This document shows positions 50,232 through 58,311 of a stretch of 64,000 bases of DNA, piece after piece (positions within the stretch are counted from its first letter, which is position 1; the number at the start of each line of letters is the position of its first letter). The position numbers and the translations under genes are program-made. Source of the DNA: CAZPQV01 sp964588705 (GTDB taxonomy: Bacteria; Bacteroidota; Bacteroidia; Flavobacteriales; Weeksellaceae); contig CAZPQV010000003.1 of assembly GCA_964588705.1 (NCBI GenBank), forward strand, positions 1-64,000, in the 5' to 3' direction. Below the pieces are notes generated by a model that was not told the origin of the DNA, ran no database searches, and saw nothing but the letters and a program-made list of their open reading frames with translations.

Positions 50232-51002
50232 TTATTTATAGGTTTTCAGTTCAAATTCCGTTTGAAATACACCATACGTAAAATAAGAAATCCAGTCGCC
50301 AAGGTTAATATATTTTGCAGAATTTTCTCCCGATTTCAAATCCAAAACCATAGGCAAATGGCGGTGACCGTAAATGAAATAATCAATTTTCTCATTTTTC
50401 AGTTTTTCTTTAGAGTAAATAATGAGAAACTCTTTGTCTTCACCCAAAAATTCTTTATCCTCTTCTCCGGAAATCATTTTATTCTTCAGAGAAAAGTAGA
50501 AAGCAATTTTCATCGCAATATCCGGATGCAACCATTTGAAGGCCCATTGTGCCAACGGATTGGTAAAGAGTTTTTTCATTCTCTTATAACCTTTGTCGCC
50601 CGGACCAAGTCCATCGCCGTGAGCCAGTAAAAACTGTTTGCCGTTGATTTCAAAAAACTGCTTTTCAAAGAAAACAGTGGCTCCGATTTCTTTTTCAAAA
50701 TAATCTTTCATCCACAAATCGTGATTTCCGATGAAGAAATAAATCTCAATTCCCGAGTCTTTTATTTCTGCCAGTTTTCCCAAAACCCTTACAAATCCTT
50801 TCGGAACCACATGATTCCACTCGTGCCAGAAATCGAACAAATCACCCATCAGAAACAGCACCTGCGCATCCTGCTTTATTTCATCGAGCCAACGGATGAA
50901 TTTAGCCTCGCGCTCCTTACTTGCAGCAGGATTCGGCGCACCAAAATGCTGGTCCGATGCAAAGTAGATCTTCTTGTTGGGTTGTAAATTTATCTGTTTC
51001 AA
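50232..51002 (-). CDS. lpxH: UDP-2,3-diacylglucosamine diphosphatase (LpxH-like)
   Basis: 256 residues. Metallophosphoesterase with DQHFG, GDLFDFWHEW, GNHDLWM, LAHGDGLG and YGHRH, the LpxH pattern, making lipid X for lipid A at the membrane surface. Starts TTG (MKQINLQPNKKIYFAS); the leader is a long heptad tract. A short direct duplication, EDKEFL twice with one residue between, occurs near residue 185. It precedes the LuxE-like gene on the same strand. Confidence 0.92.
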   Translation of the reverse strand: MKQINLQPNKKIYFASDQHFGAPNPAASKEREAKFIRWLDEIKQDAQVLFLMGDLFDFWHEWNHVVPKGFVRVLGKLAEIKDSGIEIYFFIGNHDLWMKDYFEKEIGATVFFEKQFFEINGKQFLLAHGDGLGPGDKGYKRMKKLFTNPLAQWAFKWLHPDIAMKIAFYFSLKNKMISGEEDKEFLGEDKEFLIIYSKEKLKNEKIDYFIYGHRHLPMVLDLKSGENSAKYINLGDWISYFTYGVFQTEFELKTYK

Positions 51003-51096
51003 GTTTCAGGTTTCTAGTTTCATCCGAATTTTCGGAATAGAGGTTTCAAATTTCATATTGCTTGTTTCTTCGTGCTGCGAGCTTCAAACTTCGAGC
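51001..51096 (-). repeat. Long heptad repeat tract, queD-lpxH junction
   Basis: Thirteen 7-nt units on the plus strand ending mostly in TTC or GC (AAGTTTC, AGGTTTC, TAGTTTC, ... TTCAAAC, TTCGAGC) with one phase slip of 5 nt near 51036. It occupies the entire gap of about 97 nt. Confidence 0.85.
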
Positions 51097-51099
51097 TTT

Positions 51100-51543
51100 C
51101 TAATTTTCTTCGGCAAACCATTCACCGTAAGAGTTCTCGGTTTCATGAAGTTTCAGATAAGCCAACTGAACATGATCTGGCAGCCTCTTTTTAATCTTTT
51201 CAGCAATGTCGTAAAGCATATTTTCGCAGGTCGGTTGGTAATTACAGTAAATTACTTTATGACCTTGATTTTCCAGGTTTTCACCCAAATCTTTATGTGG
51301 AGACAGTGCATTAATTAATACTGCGTGATCCCAAACACCCATAATTTCTTCTTTTACAATCGTCTTGATATCCCCAAAATCCACCACCATTCCGTTTTTC
51401 GGATGGTCTAAATCATTGATGGGCGTTCCTTTCACCGTTACAAAAAGTTTATAGGAATGTCCGTGCATATTTTTGCATTTCCCGTCGTAATTGTAAAGAA
51501 CGTGGGCGGTTTCGAAAGTGAAAATTTTGGTGATGCGTATCAT
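51100..51543 (-). CDS. queD: 6-carboxy-tetrahydropterin synthase QueD
   Basis: 147 residues from ATG 51543 (MIRITKIFTFETAHVL). T-fold enzyme of queuosine synthesis: zinc His ligands in ETAHVL and MHGHSYK, active-site Cys in GKCKNMHGH, and AVLINA with CEN near the substrate site. The longer ORF (to 51621) runs through repeats, so ATG 51543 is used; it is only 4 nt from a -7 box. Confidence 0.93.
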   Translation of the reverse strand: MIRITKIFTFETAHVLYNYDGKCKNMHGHSYKLFVTVKGTPINDLDHPKNGMVVDFGDIKTIVKEEIMGVWDHAVLINALSPHKDLGENLENQGHKVIYCNYQPTCENMLYDIAEKIKKRLPDHVQLAYLKLHETENSYGEWFAEEN

Positions 51544-51547
51544 TTTG

Positions 51548-51555
51548 CAAAGATA
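51548..51555 (-). promoter_or_regulatory. -7 element of queD, nearly leaderless
   Basis: Minus strand TATCTTTG, exact match, separated from the queD ATG by CAAA only. If used, the transcript would begin at or next to the start codon. Confidence 0.5.
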
Positions 51556-51565
51556 ATGAAAGTTG

Positions 51566-51600
51566 GTGAAGCGCGAAGTTGGAAGATGGAAGCCCGAAGT
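51566..51600 (-). repeat. Heptad repeat tract upstream of queD
   Basis: Five 7-nt units on the plus strand, GTGAAGC, GCGAAGT, TGGAAGA, TGGAAGC, CCGAAGT, immediately upstream of the queD -7 box. Confidence 0.8.
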
Positions 51601-51779
51601 AAAAAAAACGACATAAGTCACATTAGAAAGTCTTAAATGTGTGAAAAAAAGTTCAAAAAGGTCTTCATCAAAGATGAAAAGAAATAATGTCTCTAAAAAA
51701 TTGATGTTGAATCTTGAAAAATCCGCAGGAGTGCTCCCTCGTTTTTCCTATCTTTACAGTTAGTTTTAAACCTATTTAA

Positions 51780-54155
51780 ATGAAAAAATATTTCACCATA
51801 TTTTATGTGTTTTTCATCAGTATTTCATTAACTGCGCAAAACAGCAACCGTATTTTCAAAAGTTTCTCTGAAGAAAATCAGGTTTCAAAAATTGAAGTAA
51901 ACGACGGAACGTATTTCCTGAAATTCTATGATGATGAAATTGTAGAAACAGCATTTATTCCAACAGGAGAAACCTACAACCCTACTTCTCATGCTGTGGT
52001 TTTAAACAAAAAAAATATTGATTTATCCGTTACGGAAAAGCCTGATTTTATCAATATTTCTTCAGAAGATTTAACCGTGAAAATTCAGAAAAATCCTTTT
52101 CAAATTTCTTACTATAAAGACGGTGAACTCCTGATTTCGGAGAAAAACGGGTATCAGAAAAATGAACTCGAAACTATTGATTTCAACCTCACTTCGGATG
52201 AAGTTCTTTATGGTGCAGGTTCAAGAGCGGTTGGAATGAACCGCCGAGGAAAACGCTATCAGCTCTACAACCGTGCACATTATGGTTACGGCGACTACAG
52301 CGAGCTGCTGAATTTCACCATGCCTATTGTGCTTTCGAGCAAGCAATATCTGCTTCATTTCGATAATGCACCTATCGGATATTTGGATTTTGACAGTAAA
52401 AAAGATAATACATTGGCATACGAAACCATTTTCGGAAGGAAAGTTTATCAGGTCGTAACCGGAAAAAACTGGGAAAAACTCATTGAAAATTATACCGACC
52501 TCACCGGAAAACAGCCGATGCTTCCTCGCTGGGCGCTCGGAAATTTCTCGAGCAGATTTGGTTACCGTTCGCAGAAAGAAACAGTAGAGACCATTCAGAA
52601 ATTCAGGGATGAAAAAATTCCTGTGGATGCGGTGATTATCGATTTATATTGGTTTGGGAAAGAAATTCAGGGAACCTTAGGAAATTTTGAATTTGATAAA
52701 GAAACCTTTCCACAACCTCAAAAAATGGTGGATGACCTCCGTAAAAATAATGTCGAAACCATTTTGATTACAGAGCCTTTCGTGCTGAAAACTTCTAAAA
52801 AATGGGATGAAGCCATTCAAAAAAGAATATTAGGAAAGAATGATAAAGGCGAAGCACACACGTTTGATTTCTATTTCGGAACCGGAGGGATTATCGACAT
52901 CTACGACCCTAAAGGATACAGTTGGTTTAAAGATATTTACACCGATCTTCTGAAAATGAACGTTACCGGAATTTGGGGCGATCTCGGCGAACCGGAAGCA
53001 CATCCTTCTACAGTCGTTCACGCCAATGGAACGGCCGACGAAGTGCATAATATTTACGGCCACGATTGGGCGCGACTGGTGCAGGATGCTTTTCATTCAT
53101 TCAACTCAAAACTTCGTCCGTTTATTCTGATGCGCGCGGGTTATTCCGGTTCTCAGCGTTACGGAATTGTGCCTTGGACAGGAGATGTTGGCCGAAGTTG
53201 GGGCGGACTGAAATCGCAACCTGAAATTTCACTACAAATGGGAATGCAGGGAATTGCATTCATGGGAAGTGATTTGGGTGGTTTTGCCGGAGACCATTTT
53301 GATGACGAACTGTATGTGCGTTGGCTGCAATACGGTGTTTTCCAACCAATTTACCGTCCGCACGCCGGAGATGCCGTTCCAAGCGAACCGGTTTTTAGAA
53401 ATGAAAAAACAAAACAATTATCCAAGAAAGCGATTGAGCTGCGCTATCAGATGCTGCCATATAATTATCAGTTAATTTATGAAAATTCTGACGACGGAAC
53501 ACCTCTGATGAAGCCACTTTTCTTTGAAGAACCGGATAATAAAGAACTTTTCGCCTATGCCGATTCCTATTTATGGGGCAACGATTTCTTGGTTTCACCA
53601 ATCGTGGAAGCAGGTAAGAAAGAACAGAACGTTTATTTTCCTGCCAAATCCAACTGGTATGATTTCTATACCGGAGAAAAATATTCCGGAGGAAATTTCA
53701 AAACAGTAAAAACACACGAAGAATACATTCCGACTTTTGTAAGAGGCGGTGCCATTATTCCTTTAGCCAAACCAATGCAGAGCACTAAGGAATACACCGG
53801 AAACGATTTAATTCTGAATTATTACTACGATTCATCAGTAAACAAATCCAAAGCAAAACTGTATAATGACGACGGATTGCTGAACAATGCGGAGAAAGCA
53901 GAACAATACGAAGAAATGGAATTTGAAGCTGAATTCGTGAAAAACAGAGTTATTTTCGAAATGGAATCAGAACTTGGAGATCTTTTTTCAGCTTCCGATA
54001 AAACTATAGAACTGAATATTCTTCATCTTCCAAAACAACCAAAATCGGTAAAAACGGGTTGGAAACGTTTAAAATACACCTACCAAAACGGAAAAGTAAA
54101 AATACCGGTAAAATGGAACAGCGGAAAAGAAAAGAAAATTAAAATCAAATTATAA
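51780..54155 (+). CDS. Glycoside hydrolase family 31
   Basis: 791 residues with a signal peptide (FYVFFISISLTAQ). Central (beta/alpha)8 barrel (about 245-575) with the family regions LPRWALGNFSSRFGYRSQ, IIDLYWFG, the nucleophile in GIWGDLGEPEAHP and GSDLGGFAG; a C-terminal beta domain closes the protein. GH31 hydrolyses alpha-glucosides or alpha-xylosides. Upstream TATCTTTA is one base from a -7 box, about 40 nt before the ATG. Followed by a terminator. Confidence 0.93.
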   Translation: MKKYFTIFYVFFISISLTAQNSNRIFKSFSEENQVSKIEVNDGTYFLKFYDDEIVETAFIPTGETYNPTSHAVVLNKKNIDLSVTEKPDFINISSEDLTVKIQKNPFQISYYKDGELLISEKNGYQKNELETIDFNLTSDEVLYGAGSRAVGMNRRGKRYQLYNRAHYGYGDYSELLNFTMPIVLSSKQYLLHFDNAPIGYLDFDSKKDNTLAYETIFGRKVYQVVTGKNWEKLIENYTDLTGKQPMLPRWALGNFSSRFGYRSQKETVETIQKFRDEKIPVDAVIIDLYWFGKEIQGTLGNFEFDKETFPQPQKMVDDLRKNNVETILITEPFVLKTSKKWDEAIQKRILGKNDKGEAHTFDFYFGTGGIIDIYDPKGYSWFKDIYTDLLKMNVTGIWGDLGEPEAHPSTVVHANGTADEVHNIYGHDWARLVQDAFHSFNSKLRPFILMRAGYSGSQRYGIVPWTGDVGRSWGGLKSQPEISLQMGMQGIAFMGSDLGGFAGDHFDDELYVRWLQYGVFQPIYRPHAGDAVPSEPVFRNEKTKQLSKKAIELRYQMLPYNYQLIYENSDDGTPLMKPLFFEEPDNKELFAYADSYLWGNDFLVSPIVEAGKKEQNVYFPAKSNWYDFYTGEKYSGGNFKTVKTHEEYIPTFVRGGAIIPLAKPMQSTKEYTGNDLILNYYYDSSVNKSKAKLYNDDGLLNNAEKAEQYEEMEFEAEFVKNRVIFEMESELGDLFSASDKTIELNILHLPKQPKSVKTGWKRLKYTYQNGKVKIPVKWNSGKEKKIKIKL

Positions 54156-54161
54156 TCACAG

Positions 54162-54186
54162 GCCTCGCAAATGCGGGGCTTTTTTC
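54162..54186 (+). terminator. Terminator after the GH31 gene
   Basis: 8-bp stem GCCTCGCA/TGCGGGGC with one G-T pair (54162-54169 with 54172-54179), then TTTTTT, 6 nt after the stop. Confidence 0.8.
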
Positions 54187-54199
54187 TTTTTAAAATATT

Positions 54200-54207
54200 T
54201 ATATTTG
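54200..54207 (+). promoter_or_regulatory. -7 element of the second S9 peptidase gene
   Basis: TATATTTG, exact match, 22 nt before ATG 54230. Confidence 0.45.
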
Positions 54208-54229
54208 GTTCTTCCGAAAAATTTTATCT

Positions 54230-56587
54230 ATGAAAAAAATTCTGTCTTTTGCTACGATTCTGTTTACCACTTTAATTCTTGCCCAAACTTCCGTCTTAAA
54301 ACTTGAGGATATTATGAAAGGGGAAGAGTTCGTGGGATTTCAACCGGAAAATGCAGTCTGGGGTTTTGACAATGAAACCGTTTATTTCGACTGGAATCCG
54401 AAAAACGAACCCGGAAAAACCATGCATTACTGGAAAAAGGGAATGAAAGAACCGCTTCCTGCAACGCCGGAAGACGAGCAGTTTTACAGCAGCAGGTTTC
54501 AAACCAACGACTACCAAACCTACTATTATATTTCGGGAGGGGCAGTTTGGTCTTATCATCCAAAAACCAATATTAAGAAAAGAATTTTTCAGAATGCTTT
54601 TCCGGTTATGAATCTTCAGTTGGGAAAAACACCGGGAGTCATTTTCTTTGAGCAGAGCGGAAATATTTTTAAACTAAATTCTTCGGAAGGAAGTTTGTTG
54701 CAACTGACCAATTTTTCGAAAACAAAAAATGAAGAAAAACCAAAACCGGAAGACGACTTTTTAAAAACTCAACAAAAAGAGTTATTCGAATATATTCAGG
54801 ATCAGGAAACCCGAAAAAACTGGCGCGAAGCAAGAGCAAAAAAGGTGAAGAAAACTTTACCAAAACCATTCGGAACAGGAAAAGATTTCTTCAATCTTTC
54901 GGCAAATCCGAATGAAAAATTTGTAACGTTCGTAGAAGGCACACGACCGAAAGCCAAAAACGAGCTGATGCCGGTTTTCATTACCAACGACGGTTACAAC
55001 GAATCGAGAACCATTAAACAGAAAGTTTCAGTAAAGAATCTTTTCCCAACAAGACTTGGTATTTATAATGCTGAAAAAGACACCGTTTATTTTGCTGATT
55101 TCAAGAATTTAAGTGGATTGAATGTTCAACCAAGACATTTTGAAGAAAATAAAAAAGATGAAAAAGCAGATGACAAATCCAAAAAAGATGAGCGTTATCT
55201 GTCATTTGGGCGCACCGTTTACAGCAAAGACGGAAATTTTGCGGTTGTAGATATTAGAACTCAGGATAATAAAGACCGTTGGCTGATTTCTTTAAATCTG
55301 AATGACGGAAGTTTTGAAGAAATCGATCATCAGCACGACGAAGCTTGGATTGGCGGCCCCGGAATTCCTTCGTGGTCTTTCGGAACGGGAAACATCGGAT
55401 TTTTGGCAGATGAAGCAACACTTTATTATCAGTCTGAAAAAACAGGACATTCACATCTTTACACCTATAATCTGAAAACAAAAGCCAGAAATACTTTAAC
55501 TTCAGGGAACTGGGAGGTTCGTTCGGCTGAACTTTCCAAGGACAAAAAAACCTTCTATCTCACTACCAACACTACACATCCCGGAAACCGTGAGTTTTAT
55601 AAGATTGCGGCAAGTGGCGGTAAAATGATTCCATTACTGACGGACGCAGGCTCACACGAAGTCAGTCTGTCGCCTGATGAGAAGAAACTTTTGGTTCGTT
55701 ATTCTTTCAAAAATAAACCTTGGGAACTTTATATTGCCGAAAATTCTTCAAAACCAAAACTTCAACAGATTACACAATCAACAACCGGCGATTTTAAGAA
55801 TTATCAGTGGCGCGAACCGGAAGTCATCACTTTTAATGCTCAGGACGGACAGAAAGTTTATGCAAGAATCTATCAGCCAAAATCTGAAGTAAAAAATTCT
55901 GCTGCGGTTATTTTCGTTCACGGAGCCGGATATCTGCAAAATGCCCATAATTGGTGGAGCAATTACCACCGCGAATATATGTTCCATAACATGCTTACAG
56001 ATTTGGGATACACGGTTTTGGATATCGATTATCGGGCAAGTGACGGCTACGGAAGAGATGTAAGAACCGGAATTTACAGATTTATGGGCGGAAAAGATCT
56101 TTCGGATCATATCGACGGGAAGAATCTTTTAGTAAATAATTATGGAATAAATCCTGATAAAGTTGGTATATATGGTGGCAGTTATGGCGGTTTTATCACA
56201 CTGATGGCACTACTTACAGAACCGGGAGAATTTAAGGCCGGCGCTGCACTGCGTTCCGTTACCGATTGGGCGCATTACAACCACGGCTATACCGGAAACA
56301 TTCTTAACTTTCCGGAAACCGATCCCGAAGCTTACAAAAAATCTTCGCCTATTTATTTTGCTGCTAATTTGAAAGACAACCTTTTGATGCTTCACGGAAT
56401 TGTGGATGATAATGTGGAATACAAAGATATTGTGAGACTGCAGCAGCGTTTTATTGAATTAGGAAAAACCAATTGGGATTTGGCTTCTTACCCTGTTGAA
56501 GCGCACGGTTTTAGAGAAAATTATTCGTGGGTGGATGAATACCGGAGAATTCTGGAGCATTTTAATAAATATTTATTGGGGAAATAA
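54230..56587 (+). CDS. S9 family prolyl oligopeptidase-type peptidase
   Basis: 785 residues with a signal peptide (ILSFATILFTTLILAQ). Beta-propeller part (about 40-540) and hydrolase domain with the nucleophile in IYGGSYGGFIT, the Asp in HGIVDDNV and the His in VEAHGFREN. Periplasmic oligopeptide cleavage is expected. A second, distinct S9 protease in this window (the other is at 41991); the two do not look like recent duplicates. Confidence 0.94.
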   Translation: MKKILSFATILFTTLILAQTSVLKLEDIMKGEEFVGFQPENAVWGFDNETVYFDWNPKNEPGKTMHYWKKGMKEPLPATPEDEQFYSSRFQTNDYQTYYYISGGAVWSYHPKTNIKKRIFQNAFPVMNLQLGKTPGVIFFEQSGNIFKLNSSEGSLLQLTNFSKTKNEEKPKPEDDFLKTQQKELFEYIQDQETRKNWREARAKKVKKTLPKPFGTGKDFFNLSANPNEKFVTFVEGTRPKAKNELMPVFITNDGYNESRTIKQKVSVKNLFPTRLGIYNAEKDTVYFADFKNLSGLNVQPRHFEENKKDEKADDKSKKDERYLSFGRTVYSKDGNFAVVDIRTQDNKDRWLISLNLNDGSFEEIDHQHDEAWIGGPGIPSWSFGTGNIGFLADEATLYYQSEKTGHSHLYTYNLKTKARNTLTSGNWEVRSAELSKDKKTFYLTTNTTHPGNREFYKIAASGGKMIPLLTDAGSHEVSLSPDEKKLLVRYSFKNKPWELYIAENSSKPKLQQITQSTTGDFKNYQWREPEVITFNAQDGQKVYARIYQPKSEVKNSAAVIFVHGAGYLQNAHNWWSNYHREYMFHNMLTDLGYTVLDIDYRASDGYGRDVRTGIYRFMGGKDLSDHIDGKNLLVNNYGINPDKVGIYGGSYGGFITLMALLTEPGEFKAGAALRSVTDWAHYNHGYTGNILNFPETDPEAYKKSSPIYFAANLKDNLLMLHGIVDDNVEYKDIVRLQQRFIELGKTNWDLASYPVEAHGFRENYSWVDEYRRILEHFNKYLLGK

Positions 56588-56605
56588 TCCCTAAAAATTA
56601 TTATT

Positions 56606-56859
56606 AAACCTGTTGTGCATTTAGGCATCATCAATCACATTTAATATAAATAGTTAGTAACAACTGTTTTATATTTTTAAAACGCAAAGTTTCTAAATTG
56701 AATCTAAAATTTTTAGAAAGCAAAGAAATAATTCGCTAGCGAATTTGACCAAGCGAATGCTTCGCGACGAATTTATTCGTCATCTTTGCTAGCTTAAAGA
56801 TTAAATAAATCATTTAAAATCTTTGCGTCTCAAAAAAATCCTAAATGCACAACTGGTTT
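56606..56859. mobile_element. MITE-like element with nested inverted repeats
   Basis: 254 bp bounded by 20-nt inverted repeats with one mismatch (AAACC-T/A-GTTGTGCATTTAGG, 56606-56625 and 56840-56859). Inside are further inverted pairs, ACGCAAAG/CTTTGCGT (56682/56821) and AGCAAAGA/TCTTTGCT (56719/56783), then three hairpins in a row: ATTCGCTAGCGAAT, GCGAA-TGC-TTCGC and GACGAA-TTTA-TTCGTC. No ORF of any size. It fills the 345-nt gap between the S9 peptidase and aceA 3' ends, which holds nothing else apart from the aceA terminator. Confidence 0.65.
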
Positions 56860-56865
56860 ATTAAA

Positions 56866-56898
56866 TAAAAAGCCTTTCCGAAAATTCGGAAAGGCTTT
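56866..56898 (-). terminator. Terminator of aceA
   Basis: 14-bp stem (56869-56882 with 56885-56898, core GCCTTTCCGAA/TTCGGAAAGGC) and a T run on the minus strand. Confidence 0.85.
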
Positions 56899-56932
56899 CT
56901 TTCAAACAACAAATTAAAAATATGGATTAGAA

Positions 56933-58219
56933 TTAATGGAATTGCTCCTCTTCCGTAGAACCTGCCAACGCCGTTGTAGAAGCATTTCCTGAAGTTACTA
57001 CGGTCTGAACTGTATCGAAATATCCGGTTCCTACGAAGCTTTGGTGTTTCACTGCGCGGAAACCTTTTGCCTGTAACGCAAATTCTCTTTCCTGAAGTTC
57101 GCTGTAACCTGCCATTCCTCTTTCTTTGTAAGCAGAAGCCAATTCGAACATCGAAGTGTTCAGTGCGTGGAATCCTGCCAGTGTGATGAATTGGAATTTG
57201 TAACCCATTTTCGCCAACTCTTCACGGAATGTTTCCATTTCAGCAACAGAAAGTTTTGCTGCCCAGTTGAACGATGGAGAACAGTTATATGCCAACATTT
57301 TTCCAGGATATTTCGCGTGGATGCCTTCAGCAAATTTTCTTGCATAATCCAAATCAGGATTTGAAGTTTCCATCCAGATCAAATCTGCGTAAGGTGCGTA
57401 AGAAAGACCTCTGTCGATGCCCTGTTCAACGCCGTTGTTCACATAATAGAAGCCTTCGGAAGTTCTCTCTCCTTTAATGAATTTATGATCTCTTTCATCA
57501 ATATCAGAAGTTAATAAATCTGCTGCATCTGCATCGGTTCTTGCTACCAAAACCGTTGGAACTCCACAAACGTCAGCCGCCAAACGAGCCGCAATCAGTT
57601 TGTTGATCGCCTCCTGAGTCGGAACCAAAACTTTACCTCCAAGGTGACCGCATTTTTTAGCAGAAGACAACTGATCTTCGAAGTGAACCCCTGCTGCACC
57701 ACTTTCAATCATCTGCTTCATCAGTTCGAACGCATTAAGATTTCCTCCGAAACCTGCTTCTGCATCGGCAACGATTGGAACCAGATAATTCTTTCTGTTC
57801 ACCTCATCCACTTCATTTACCGACTGAATTTGGTCTGCTCTAAGAAGTGCATTGTTAATTCTTTTTACCACTGCAGGAACCGAGTTTGCAGGATATAATG
57901 ATTGATCCGGATACATTTCGCCGGAAAGATTGGCATCTGCCGCAACCTGCCATCCTGAAAGATAAATCGCCTCAAGTCCGGCATCCACTTCCTGCACTGC
58001 CTGGTTTCCTGTTAATGCACCAAGTCCGGCCACGAAATCCTGATTGTTCAGTTTATTCCAAAGGGTTTCAGACATCATTCTGGCGATGCTGTAGTCTAGT
58101 TTATAGCTTCCGCGAAGTTTTAAAACGTCTTCTGCGGTATAAGGTCTTGTAACACCTTTCCATCTTGGGTTTTCTGCCCATTCCTGTTCCAGTTGCTGGA
58201 TTTGTTCTTTTTTGCTCAT
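56933..58219 (-). CDS. aceA: Isocitrate lyase
   Basis: 428 residues. Glyoxylate shunt: splits isocitrate to succinate and glyoxylate, allowing growth on acetate or fatty acids. The catalytic KKCGH motif is in SSAKKCGHLGGKVLVP near residue 190, with VARTDADAADL and YNCSPSFNW as further active-site blocks. It follows aceB by 88 nt across a heptad tract and forms an operon with it. Divergent XRE regulator upstream probably controls both. Confidence 0.98.
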   Translation of the reverse strand: MSKKEQIQQLEQEWAENPRWKGVTRPYTAEDVLKLRGSYKLDYSIARMMSETLWNKLNNQDFVAGLGALTGNQAVQEVDAGLEAIYLSGWQVAADANLSGEMYPDQSLYPANSVPAVVKRINNALLRADQIQSVNEVDEVNRKNYLVPIVADAEAGFGGNLNAFELMKQMIESGAAGVHFEDQLSSAKKCGHLGGKVLVPTQEAINKLIAARLAADVCGVPTVLVARTDADAADLLTSDIDERDHKFIKGERTSEGFYYVNNGVEQGIDRGLSYAPYADLIWMETSNPDLDYARKFAEGIHAKYPGKMLAYNCSPSFNWAAKLSVAEMETFREELAKMGYKFQFITLAGFHALNTSMFELASAYKERGMAGYSELQEREFALQAKGFRAVKHQSFVGTGYFDTVQTVVTSGNASTTALAGSTEEEQFH

Positions 58220-58248
58220 GATATTTTGGATTTTGAATTATTTTTTTT

Positions 58249-58311
58249 GATTCGAGATTCGTGGTGCGGGATACGAGATACTCCGAAACCCGTATCCCGT
58301 AACTCGATTAA
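58249..58311 (-). repeat. Heptad repeat tract, aceB-aceA junction
   Basis: Nine 7-nt units on the plus strand (GATTCGA, GATTCGT, GGTGCGG, GATACGA, GATACTC, CGAAACC, CGTATCC, CGTAACT, CGATTAA). A 9-bp inverted repeat (CGGGATACG/CGTATCCCG) inside it could form a hairpin. It overlaps the aceB stop codon. Confidence 0.85.
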
